Source of the DNA: a virus
IMG/VR virus record: IMGVR_UViG_3300031566_000031
Span: 1 to 59,261 of that record
Reading direction: 5' to 3' (one strand)
DNA: 59,261 bases
Under the pieces are notes generated by a model. It was not told where the DNA came from, searched no databases, and saw only the letters and a list, made by a program, of their open reading frames with translations. Made by a program: the position numbers and the translations under genes. Each line of letters starts with the position of its first letter. Position 1 is the stretch's first letter. Shown in pieces: positions 47,802 to 55,533 of this stretch.

Positions 47802-50800
47802 ATGGCTGATCTTGGCAACGGTACATCGCGCACCCTATCCGCAGCAATGCGGCAGTTTCAGCTTGTCGTCTACCAGCGCGGCAAGCCTCCGCTCGACTCG
47901 GAGCACAACCTGCTTCAGCAGATCCAGAACGAGACTGTGGCGCAGTGGGTTCGCAGCCAAATGTCATCGGGGTTCTTCCTTGACCCCACTCGTCCGCTCG
48001 ACGCCTTCGTTACGGACCCCCTCAACGCGAACCAGTTTCGCTACGGACAGCAGAAGCGCTTGGACACGAGTGTCGAGGAGCTTGCACCGATCGAATGGGC
48101 CAACGTCAACGGTTGGCTCGTCCCGGTTGTCGGAACCAACAACGCCGAGTCAGGTGCGACGGACAACATCGTCGCCCTCAATCCTCCCCCCGATTCCGAT
48201 TCGCGGATCGATTTCGTGTTCCTTGAGGTGTGGAGGGTCAACGTCGCCCCCAACGACTCCACGGCAAACAAGCCAAGCGCCGACAAGATCTACACCTACG
48301 GCAACGTCGAATTCGGTCAAACGAACATTAACGACGACCTGACCGACCCGGCCATCGGCTTTGAGACGACCGAGCGGGTTCAGCTTCAGTACCGCATCCG
48401 TGTCGTCGGACAGGGCTCAGGAGCCGGTGTGAGTCCGGCCCTCGATGTATACCCCGACGGTCTGGACGACCCGAACGTTCGCGCTCAGGGCCCCTTGACG
48501 GGACCTTCGGCCCAAGCCTACGCGGTGTGGGAGAACATGCGCGAGGAGCTTGGCGACCCAAGCCTGTGGCGTGCAGGCGACGGCGACCCTGCTAACGATT
48601 TCGGCACGATCGATGGCTACGTTTGGGCCATCCCCATGTGCGGCATCTTCCGCCGGAACAACCAGCCCTACGTCGCGGTGAATCAAGCGGGCAACCCGAA
48701 CCAGAACGGCGCGTTCAACCGCACGCCCTCGTCGGCGCTCCTCACGGACCCCCGGGACGGTGCGCGGCTACTGACGACCGCCGCTCTTGTGGACGATATG
48801 CCCGGCGAGCAATTCTCCGTGCTCACTGAGGTCGAGGTTGATGGCCTTGTGGGGTCCGGCTTTGACGACGACGGTATTTCCTTCACCAACACCTTCATGG
48901 TCATTGACGATGAGGTGATCGCCATCGACTCCATCGACACGACGGTGAACCCCGCTCGTGTCCGCGTCCCGGCCAACGGTCGTGGACAATGGGGTTCCGA
49001 TCCCACCTTCCACTCGGGCCGAGAAGCTCCCGTGACCCCTGGCACGGGCACCTCGATCACGTTCTTCAATACGCGACCCGACGGCAAGTTTGCCGACGAG
49101 ATCCACCTGGACGACGTGTTCGACATGCGCCGCGGTGTGAACTTCGGCGACTGGGACTACGAACGTCTCCTCCTCCACAACGTCAGCGCGCTCATGCAGA
49201 ACCGCCTGCGCTCGACGTGGAAGCAGACCGGCGTGCCCTCGGGCGACACTGAGGGTGTCACGGTCCATGAGGTTGACTACCTGCTCCAAGATGGGGCAAC
49301 GGCGGTGCCGAATGGCACCGAAGCGATGGACGGGCCCGATGGGATCCGTACCATCTTCTCCGATGCTGCCACGATGCAGTCGGACGTGACGACGTTGCTC
49401 GATAACGACGGCACGATGAATGACGGGTTCATCCAGACCTTCGATGATCTGGTGTTCTGGGACGCTGGGGCTGATTTCAAGCCCGGCGGCTTTATGAACA
49501 ACCTCAACAACACGACGCCCGGCTTCAAGAACGGCACGACGATCTTCCAGTACATCGGAGGAGACTCGGGCAACGTGGGCGCGCGCAAGACCTTCCGTGA
49601 CGGGTCCACCCGTGCGGTTCGGTTCCTTATGCCGAAGGAGCATTTCGTTGCGCGACAGGACGACCCCGACACGGGCCGCCAGCGCCCTGTGACCCTGCGC
49701 TGGGTCAGCAGCGACAACGCCAACACCGGCACGGTAACGGGCGGTGCGGGTCTCCAGGCGCTCACCCCAGCAGCTTTTGGAGAGGCACCTTCTGAGCACC
49801 CGGGTCCGATGTACCCGCTCAGCTTCCTCAATTTTGAGAAGCCCTTCATCGTGCTCGGCGGCATAGTCGAGTCCTCGCTGAACCTGTCAGGCATCGCCTC
49901 GGCGACGCTCCACGACAACATCACTGACGCAGGCACTATCCCTCCTGGCGAGGGTGAGATCGAGCTTCCAGGCTTCGACTTCGACGCACTCAATGACTGG
50001 TTCACGCTCGACTCCAATGGCGAGTTTGAGCTTGCCCCAGAGCCTCCGCTCTCGTTCCCGCTCCTTCGCGGACAGCGGACGCTCTACGACATGATCACCG
50101 CAGGTGGGCGTGACCGCACGGGTTCGTCCTCCGAGTTGTACTTGATCCTGTACGGGGACATCGAAGCCGAGGCCAACAACGGTGCCTTCCAAGTGATCGG
50201 TGCAGGCACGGGCGGCATGACTCAGGCCACCGCGGGTGGGTCCAACCGACTCCGTGTGCGGTTCCTGAGCCAAGGCGTCACCACCTTCGACACCACCTCG
50301 ACCGACGCGGTGAGCTTGCAGGTCCGCTCCATGTACTCCAATGCGGAGGATGGCTTGGGACAAGCCGGTGGCCCATCGGCCATGACGATCACGTTGACCG
50401 ATATCGAGGCGTTGGAAGGTGGGGCCGCGAACCCGTGGAACGAAGCCAACATCAATCCCTTCACGATTGCGGGGCGGACCCTCGCGGCTCCTTTCAACGA
50501 GAAGTGTGTCGCTAATCTGACGCTCCAATACCACCCTGGCCGGGGTGCGACGGCTCGCGTTCCCGATCAGATCGAACGCGTGGCGATTCAGCAGCCCAAC
50601 GTGTCCTTGCTTCGCCAATCCGCGGCGAACCTTGACACAGATTTCCCGAACGCGACGGGCGCCCCGGGTGCCCCTCCCGAGGTGGATTTCACGCCGACCC
50701 ACATCCAGGTGTGGAACCGGCTGGCGGCCCTTGGACAACACGAGCCTTACGCCCCCAACTATGGCGGCAATGTGGTCCTGTTCTCCGAGATCGACCGCGA

Positions 50801-53414
50801 GAACGAGGCGTTCATCGACCGCGGGTCCAAGACGCTCCTTCTGCGTCCGTACCAAGACCTTGGCATGACCATGCAGGGGTTCACGACGTTCGCGTCTCCC
50901 TCGCTGTTGGGTCCGACCGGCTACCCGGCGGTGGCCTTGATCCCGAACGGCTGGGACGGCCCGAAGGACGACGCCGCCATCTTCACGCCGGGTCTGGCGA
51001 TGGGCTACGTCGTGCCACAGGAATTTATGCCGCGCTTCGGCCGGCAGGACATTCCGTTCTACCAAGACCAAGGGCCGACCTTCGGGACGGGCCGTTTCTT
51101 GGCGGGTATCAATCACCTGTTCACGGACGGCACCGACCTCACCAATCCGGTATTCAACGTGATCGGTGGTGGGGACAACTCGACGGGTGGCACCTTGGTC
51201 ACGCGCTTCTTGGCGCAGACGGGCTCGACCAGTGGCTTCCTGTTCGGCCAGTATGGGACCGTCACAGGCCCCACGACCCCGGCCTACCAGGGACGCCTCC
51301 TTTCGGCTATCGGAACGACCACGGCACTTGCTGAGGAAATCACGAATCGGATCGATTCCGTCGTGTCCTCCGATTTCGGGGTTGGTATCGACGGCATCCA
51401 GCTTCCCCCGTATATCGGAATCTCTCGTCTCGTCGCGGTCTACGACCGTCGGGACTACGTGGGCAAGGGTGGGGTCTCCTTCGATACGGATCGCGTGACG
51501 CCGTTGGCAAACCGCGCGGTCAACCTGCTCCGCAAGGATGCCGACAAGCAGACCTTGTTCATCCTTCAGGACGGCGCTCGGGATCTGACGGGCGGGGACG
51601 ACGACCACACTTATGTCGTGCCGTCGAACGCCATCGACATTACACGGTCTCCGAACTATGTCGCGGACGAGGAGTTCTCGGATCTGGAGTACGTTGTCGA
51701 GTTTACGGCCTTCGGGTTCGCCCGAGGCTTCATCAACAAGAACAACTTCGTCATGGCTCGTCGCCACAACGGCGTGGGCGCCACGATCGCGGACGGGGAT
51801 AACCCCGAGCTTGAGAACATCCGCATGACGATCCCGCACGCGGCCCCTGACTCCTCTCGGGTCTACATCGCGTACAACAGGACCGTCTATCAGGGCGACC
51901 CTTACATGAGTCGTGCGGGCTCCGTGCGGACGAACAGCGACTACGAACACCGCTACGGTCAAATCGCTGTCTCTGATGCCTTCGCCGTGGGCGACGACAT
52001 TCAGCAGTACGACGGCGAAGGGGCGCAGATTCCCGAACGTCCGAACGCGCGTTCCTTTGAGGTCATGGCGTCGCTGGACTTCTACATGACGCTCGGCACC
52101 GGGAACATCGGCGGACGCCTGTACCCCGGCACCGTGACCGACGTGGGCTACACCGAGGACAACCCTGTCAGCGCGACGCGCATTCCGTTGGAGATTGGCT
52201 CACCCGCCAACCGGGTTCTTGCTCGTGCCTTCAGTGAAGGCCAGAAGGAAAACACCAGCCGCGGCTTCATCGACCTTCGGATCGATGGCACGGCCATGAC
52301 GTACTTCCCCGCAGCCGACGCTACGACGGTGACGATCAAGAAGCTCAACGGCGACCTCGTGTCTTTCATCGCCAACAACGGTGTGACTGTGGACGAGGAC
52401 AAGTTCGATGCGTCCTCGCCCGATGAGGTTGTGATCGCCAAGGAGCTTACCGACAAGATCGCCGCCCGCACCGGACTCGCGGACACCTTGGTCGCTCGGA
52501 ATGACATTGACGATCAAGTCATTCGTCTCGTCTCGCGGGTCGTCGGTGCCGAAGGCAACGGCATCCGCGTCTCGATCACCGACACGGTGAACATGAGCCT
52601 CCGCAAGCCTGTGGCGGGCGAGGTCGGTCTTGACGCGACCTTCACCGACTGCTTCCTGGCTGGTGGGTTTGACCTCCCTGTCAATGGTGGCAACGGCACG
52701 ACGCAGATCCATCTGACGGGCATGACCGAGCGCTTCCCGCTCGGCATCCTTTTCCAAGACTCGGACTTCATCGGGGAGAACCCGCTCGGCGACAATGCGA
52801 GTGCGGTCCAAACCACCCTCGGCGGTATCCGTCCGGTCCAGAACCTCCTGCCCCTCACCCGGAGTGGTGGCGAGGAATTCACCCGGTTTGCCGGAGCCCC
52901 TGGCGATCTGATCGGCATGGGGGACGGGGCCATCCTCCAGTACAGCGCCTTCGATGAGGATCTCAACCCTGGAGGCTCCAAGCGCTTCCGTCTGTTCCGC
53001 GGTGGCGGCTCCCTGTTCGTACTCGGCGGTCGCAACCCCGGTGGTCCGGTGGACTACGTGTCTGGCTCCCTGGAGAAACCGTTGAACCCGGTCCTCAAGG
53101 GCGGCCTGCTCGCATGCAAGGCTCTGCTCGTTCGCAACCTCACCGAGCGCGCCTTCACGACTGCTGATGTGACCACGGAAGGTGACGAGCTTCAGATGGT
53201 CGTCGTCACCACGGGCATCTTGGGAGACGGCCGCACCCGCGAGAACGGCGTCACCCTCGACGGCGTGATCAGCCCGACGGGCTTCGGCGAAGGCGAAGCC
53301 GCCTCCGACCGCTACCGCCTCAACGGCAAGCCCATGTGGAAGGGGCGCACACGCGTCACCCCAGACCCCGCAACGGTGCCTCTTGCCCCGTTCCCGGGCC
53401 GCGACAGCGAGTAG
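47802..53414 (+). CDS. Giant fibre-like virion protein, 1870 aa; paralogue of the gene at 35259
   Basis: The first 450 residues align block by block with the 1153-aa protein: FQLVVYQRGKPPLDSEHNLL, IDFVFLEVWRV, FETTERVQLQYRIRVVG, FGTIDGYVWAIPMCGIFRRN, then LDDVFDMRRGVNF. Beyond that it is about 700 aa longer, with beta-rich domains. A 'PNGWDGPKDDAAIFTPGLAM' segment lies near residue 1050. Residues about 1505-1626 form a module (VTIKKLNGDLVSF to VVGAEGNGIRVS to CFLAGGFD) that its paralogue carries near its N-terminus, which indicates domain relocation or separate gain. The C-terminal 230 residues are Gly-rich beta. A GGAAC-type weak ribosome-binding site precedes the ATG. It probably belongs to a second, longer appendage built on the same anchor. 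Confidence 0.77.
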   Translation: MADLGNGTSRTLSAAMRQFQLVVYQRGKPPLDSEHNLLQQIQNETVAQWVRSQMSSGFFLDPTRPLDAFVTDPLNANQFRYGQQKRLDTSVEELAPIEWANVNGWLVPVVGTNNAESGATDNIVALNPPPDSDSRIDFVFLEVWRVNVAPNDSTANKPSADKIYTYGNVEFGQTNINDDLTDPAIGFETTERVQLQYRIRVVGQGSGAGVSPALDVYPDGLDDPNVRAQGPLTGPSAQAYAVWENMREELGDPSLWRAGDGDPANDFGTIDGYVWAIPMCGIFRRNNQPYVAVNQAGNPNQNGAFNRTPSSALLTDPRDGARLLTTAALVDDMPGEQFSVLTEVEVDGLVGSGFDDDGISFTNTFMVIDDEVIAIDSIDTTVNPARVRVPANGRGQWGSDPTFHSGREAPVTPGTGTSITFFNTRPDGKFADEIHLDDVFDMRRGVNFGDWDYERLLLHNVSALMQNRLRSTWKQTGVPSGDTEGVTVHEVDYLLQDGATAVPNGTEAMDGPDGIRTIFSDAATMQSDVTTLLDNDGTMNDGFIQTFDDLVFWDAGADFKPGGFMNNLNNTTPGFKNGTTIFQYIGGDSGNVGARKTFRDGSTRAVRFLMPKEHFVARQDDPDTGRQRPVTLRWVSSDNANTGTVTGGAGLQALTPAAFGEAPSEHPGPMYPLSFLNFEKPFIVLGGIVESSLNLSGIASATLHDNITDAGTIPPGEGEIELPGFDFDALNDWFTLDSNGEFELAPEPPLSFPLLRGQRTLYDMITAGGRDRTGSSSELYLILYGDIEAEANNGAFQVIGAGTGGMTQATAGGSNRLRVRFLSQGVTTFDTTSTDAVSLQVRSMYSNAEDGLGQAGGPSAMTITLTDIEALEGGAANPWNEANINPFTIAGRTLAAPFNEKCVANLTLQYHPGRGATARVPDQIERVAIQQPNVSLLRQSAANLDTDFPNATGAPGAPPEVDFTPTHIQVWNRLAALGQHEPYAPNYGGNVVLFSEIDRENEAFIDRGSKTLLLRPYQDLGMTMQGFTTFASPSLLGPTGYPAVALIPNGWDGPKDDAAIFTPGLAMGYVVPQEFMPRFGRQDIPFYQDQGPTFGTGRFLAGINHLFTDGTDLTNPVFNVIGGGDNSTGGTLVTRFLAQTGSTSGFLFGQYGTVTGPTTPAYQGRLLSAIGTTTALAEEITNRIDSVVSSDFGVGIDGIQLPPYIGISRLVAVYDRRDYVGKGGVSFDTDRVTPLANRAVNLLRKDADKQTLFILQDGARDLTGGDDDHTYVVPSNAIDITRSPNYVADEEFSDLEYVVEFTAFGFARGFINKNNFVMARRHNGVGATIADGDNPELENIRMTIPHAAPDSSRVYIAYNRTVYQGDPYMSRAGSVRTNSDYEHRYGQIAVSDAFAVGDDIQQYDGEGAQIPERPNARSFEVMASLDFYMTLGTGNIGGRLYPGTVTDVGYTEDNPVSATRIPLEIGSPANRVLARAFSEGQKENTSRGFIDLRIDGTAMTYFPAADATTVTIKKLNGDLVSFIANNGVTVDEDKFDASSPDEVVIAKELTDKIAARTGLADTLVARNDIDDQVIRLVSRVVGAEGNGIRVSITDTVNMSLRKPVAGEVGLDATFTDCFLAGGFDLPVNGGNGTTQIHLTGMTERFPLGILFQDSDFIGENPLGDNASAVQTTLGGIRPVQNLLPLTRSGGEEFTRFAGAPGDLIGMGDGAILQYSAFDEDLNPGGSKRFRLFRGGGSLFVLGGRNPGGPVDYVSGSLEKPLNPVLKGGLLACKALLVRNLTERAFTTADVTTEGDELQMVVVTTGILGDGRTRENGVTLDGVISPTGFGEGEAASDRYRLNGKPMWKGRTRVTPDPATVPLAPFPGRDSE

Positions 53415-53417
53415 CCT

Positions 53418-53582
53418 GTGACCCCGCGAGACCTTACTCAACTTGCTCTCCGTATCGAGAAGCTGGAGAAGCTGCGGACGAACGGGTGGCCGCCGTCGGC
53501 CCGGCTTGATTTCAAGAACAAGCTCCCCGGCGGGCGAGACACCCGACGCAGCCTCCCTTCTCCGAAGGAGCTAGAATCTTGA
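53418..53582 (+). CDS. Possible small protein, 54 aa
   Basis: A GTG three bases after the stop of the 1870-aa gene opens a 54-codon frame starting MTPRDLTQLALRIEKLEKLR. This is an amphipathic helix followed by a basic, Pro-rich tail (NKLPGGRDTRRSLPSPKELES). The close packing and the helix-plus-basic-tail pattern make it a plausible small phage gene. Its stop overlaps a TTG that has a good ribosome-binding site, so it may be coupled to the next small frame. No family was recognised. Confidence 0.5.
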   Translation: MTPRDLTQLALRIEKLEKLRTNGWPPSARLDFKNKLPGGRDTRRSLPSPKELES

Positions 53583-53707
53583 GGGCATTGCGTCTCAAAA
53601 TGACCCCCGGCACCCGAAGCGGATGCTACGGGACCGGATGCGTGGTCGTCGCGCCTCGATCAAACGGGTGGCTGCCCGTTTCACCTCGCGCGGCGGGTAG
53701 GATCTGA
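53579..53707 (+). CDS. Uncertain small frame, 42 aa (alternative frame possible)
   Basis: TTG at 53579 overlaps the preceding stop (TTGA) and sits eight bases after AAGGAG (53565-53570). The frame reads LRALRLKMTPGTRSGCYGTG and onward for 42 codons and ends four bases before the next ATG. A competing frame in the same DNA is open from 53575 to a TAG at 53698-53700. It has an internal ATG at 53623 and encodes a very basic peptide (RMRGRRASIKRVAARF), which looks at least as protein-like but lacks a good start. I cannot decide between them; one of the two may be real. Confidence 0.25.
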   Translation: MRALRLKMTPGTRSGCYGTGCVVVAPRSNGWLPVSPRAAGRI

Positions 53708-53711
53708 CCTG

Positions 53712-54104
53712 ATGCACCACCTGTCGCAACAGCACATCGACATGAAGGTTCGCCGGCCGTATCTTGTGCGATACAAGGCACAGTTGGTCGAGGCACTAAG
53801 GGATCCGGGGCTTTCCGAGGCTCAGGTCGGAAGAGTCCGAAACAGCCTCACAAGGCTCGGAAAGCCCAAAATCTACAGTGCAGAGGCCATTTCGCCGCGT
53901 GGCGCGGTCAATCCTGGGCCTATACCGAAACGATCACTACAGGCGCGCGTCGAAATCCACTCTTTTGACCGTGAGTACCTATTCGGGCTCCCGGCATCCA
54001 CCCTTGCACTCTACGCAAAACAAGAGCGGTTGGAGATCAAGGCTTCCGATCCGAAGGCAACTCTCGTCGCCGCCATTCTGCAAAACAGGGGAGACAACCA
54101 ATGA
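53712..54104 (+). CDS. Small basic protein with possible SAP/HeH-like C-terminal motif, 130 aa
   Basis: A basic N-terminal half (KVRRPYLVRYKAQLVEALRD, RVRNSLTRLGKP) is followed by a linker with Pro. The C-terminal 40 residues have the pattern LPASTLALYAKQERLEIKAS and then DPKATLVAAIL. This resembles the two-helix SAP/HeH class ('L..yak...le....K..Lv.aI') that binds DNA or occurs in phage accessory proteins. The resemblance is short and only suggestive. The ATG at 53712 follows AGGA at a suitable distance; a second in-frame ATG lies ten codons later. The stop overlaps the holin-like gene start (ATGA), so the two are coupled, and it may be a lysis or regulatory partner. Confidence 0.55.
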   Translation: MHHLSQQHIDMKVRRPYLVRYKAQLVEALRDPGLSEAQVGRVRNSLTRLGKPKIYSAEAISPRGAVNPGPIPKRSLQARVEIHSFDREYLFGLPASTLALYAKQERLEIKASDPKATLVAAILQNRGDNQ

Positions 54105-54706
54105 CCAAACGATTCTCGTTCCTCATCGCCTTCGTGGCGGCATTCCTATTCACCGCACCTCTGGCTCTCGCGGCACCGCCCGACGCTGGAACTGCACCCG
54201 CCGCCGCGGCTGCTGACGATGCAAAGGCAGATGCCCCCGCACCCGAGGCCAAGGCCGAGGAGAAGGCTGAAGCCAAGGCTGAAGCCAAGGCTGAAGCCAA
54301 GGCTGAAGCCAAGGCTGAAGAAGCTGGTACTGAAGGTGGCACCGATGGCACCGATGGTGGAGACACCGACGGCGCAGCCGCAGACGAGAAGCTCGGCGAT
54401 CATGTCGAAGCTGCTGTCTCGGCCGCTCGCTCTGGCGAGTGGGCTCTGATGGTGTCCGCGATCATCATGCTTCTGCTTGGAGCCGGCCGAAAGTTCGGCG
54501 TCATGGACAAGGTGCCTTCGTCCGCGGTCCCGTGGGTCTCGATGGTGCTCGGCGTTATCGCTGTGGTCGGGGACACCCTCGCCTCTGGCGGGGAGATCAC
54601 GATGGAGCGTGTGCTCGCAGGCGTCATGGCCGGTGCTGCCGCCTCGGGTCTGTGGGGGATGCTTGGAAAGCACATCCTCGGGCCGAAGAAGGAAAAGAGC
54701 GAGTAG
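54101..54706 (+). CDS. Holin-like membrane protein with signal peptide and AKAE-repeat spacer, 201 aa
   Basis: Residues 1-25 are a typical signal peptide (MTKRFSFLIAFVAAFLF... ALA-A). Next come about 75 residues of low-complexity Ala/Lys/Glu/Gly/Asp, including four perfect tandem EAKA units. Then come three hydrophobic segments: about 114-130 (WALMVSAIIMLLLGAG), 142-160 (VPWVSMVLGVIAVVG) and 170-190 (VLAGVMAGAAASGLWG), with a charged C-terminal tail (GPKKEKSE). Multiple short transmembrane helices and a charged C-terminus fit a holin that makes membrane pores at lysis. The cleavable leader and the long spacer are unusual for holins, so another inner-membrane lysis or superinfection-exclusion function is possible. 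It overlaps the 130-aa gene by 4 bp and is followed by a terminator-like hairpin. Confidence 0.6.
   Translation: MTKRFSFLIAFVAAFLFTAPLALAAPPDAGTAPAAAAADDAKADAPAPEAKAEEKAEAKAEAKAEAKAEAKAEEAGTEGGTDGTDGGDTDGAAADEKLGDHVEAAVSAARSGEWALMVSAIIMLLLGAGRKFGVMDKVPSSAVPWVSMVLGVIAVVGDTLASGGEITMERVLAGVMAGAAASGLWGMLGKHILGPKKEKSE
54263..54320 (+). repeat. 12-bp tandem repeat (AAGGCTGAAGCC), about 4.8 copies
   Basis: Four identical 12-bp units (54263-54310) and a partial fifth encode the KAEA repeat of the holin-like protein. Identity between units at the DNA level, including third codon positions, points to recent expansion by slippage and to possible length variation among relatives. Confidence 0.95.
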
Positions 54707-54721
54707 CTACCACGGTAGCTA
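54704..54721 (+). repeat. Short palindrome overlapping the stop codon of the holin-like gene
   Basis: TAGCTACC-AC-GGTAGCTA is an 18-base inverted repeat with a two-base centre. Its first three bases are the TAG stop. It may bind a regulator or fold in RNA just before the terminator-like hairpin; chance cannot be excluded. Confidence 0.6.
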
Positions 54722-54726
54722 GCCAA

Positions 54727-54759
54727 GGAAGGCCGTTCCCGAAGTGGGGGCGGCCTTCC
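54727..54759 (+). terminator. Terminator-like hairpin after the holin-like gene
   Basis: GGAAGGCCG (54727-54735) and CGGCCTTCC (54751-54759) form a perfect 9-bp, GC-rich stem around a 15-base loop. No T-run follows, so it is not a textbook intrinsic terminator. The 108-bp gap, large for this window, and its place between the structural/lysis genes and the next block support a transcript end or mRNA-stabilising structure. Confidence 0.6.
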
Positions 54760-54794
54760 GCAATTCGCGCGGTGTCGATTGCCTCTCGGCCAAC

Positions 54795-54812
54795 GTCCTC
54801 GATAGCGAGGAC
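54795..54812 (+). promoter_or_regulatory. Hairpin covering the ribosome-binding site of the 236-aa gene
   Basis: GTCCTCG-ATAG-CGAGGAC is a perfect 7-bp stem with a 4-base loop, ending two bases before the ATG at 54815. The only good ribosome-binding sequence (GAGGA, 54807-54811) lies in its 3' arm, so the folded RNA would hide it. This predicts translation control of the downstream gene, by RNA remodelling, coupling or a binding protein. Confidence 0.5.
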
Positions 54813-54814
54813 AC

Positions 54815-55525
54815 ATGGGGATCTACATTTACACAGTTCGCAAGACGGTCAAACAGTGCAGCATGGGCGGCATCGCCACCCCGGTCGCGCTTCTCAAGTT
54901 CCTGCAACGGCTTCCCCGCGACCCTGACGACTCGCTGACCTCGGCTCGTCTTGAGCGCGCGCGGCAGTGCTGGAACAGCCTCGATGTGAAGCCGGGTTAT
55001 GTCGCCCTTGGCGATAAATTTGAGGACCGCGCGCACGTCTACGAGTGGCCGGCGGATGCGTACCACTGGTACGACTGCGAGGATAAACCGCTCGGCAAGC
55101 TCGTTGGTTTCATCCGTCGTGTCCGCAACGGCCGCCGTGTTGAGTACGCTGTCGCCCCACGCTATTACGAGGTGGTGGCGAAGTACCGCCCGCCTGGGAA
55201 GGGCCTACACAGCACTCGTGAGTACGCCTGGGATGCGGAGACGGCGAGGAAGAAGGCCGGAGCCTTGCTTCACATGCTGCACGACGTGGAATCGATCACC
55301 ATCCAGTGTTACGAGGCCGACACCTCCTGCACCAACGAGATCTATTTTGAGACCGCGGATGTGGGATTCGATCGCAAGCTCCGCGAGAGCGCGCACAAGG
55401 CTGGCATTGACTGGCGCGAGGTTTCGGACGCCCTGACCCCGACCAAGGTCGAGGTCGAGCCCGGAGTTTCGCCTCCGAAGCTCACAATCGAGGAGCTTGC
55501 ACGTTTCCAAGCGCCTTTGGCGTAA
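54815..55525 (+). CDS. Unknown protein, 236 aa
   Basis: The protein starts MGIYIYTVRKTVKQCSMGGI. It has mixed alpha/beta content with many Tyr, Trp and Arg in the middle (VYEWPADAYHWYDCEDKPLG, GFIRRVRNGRRVEYAVAPRY). A helical segment near residues 135-160 (AETARKKAGALLHMLHDVES) follows, and Cys at about 16, 52, 90, 169 and 176. No signal peptide or membrane segment is visible, so it is probably cytoplasmic. I recognise no family. It is the first gene after the terminator-like hairpin and begins right after a ribosome-site hairpin. The following gene starts nine bases after its stop, so they probably share a transcript. Confidence 0.65.
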   Translation: MGIYIYTVRKTVKQCSMGGIATPVALLKFLQRLPRDPDDSLTSARLERARQCWNSLDVKPGYVALGDKFEDRAHVYEWPADAYHWYDCEDKPLGKLVGFIRRVRNGRRVEYAVAPRYYEVVAKYRPPGKGLHSTREYAWDAETARKKAGALLHMLHDVESITIQCYEADTSCTNEIYFETADVGFDRKLRESAHKAGIDWREVSDALTPTKVEVEPGVSPPKLTIEELARFQAPLA

Positions 55526-55533
55526 GGGAAGCC

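Noticed and set aside
25201-53414. Diversity-generating retroelement acting on the fibre genes
   Set aside because: No reverse transcriptase, no template/variable repeat pair and no C-type-lectin variable end were seen in the window.
54727-54759. tRNA or structured RNA gene in the 108-bp gap
   Set aside because: Only simple stems are present; there is no cloverleaf and no T-loop or anticodon-arm pattern.
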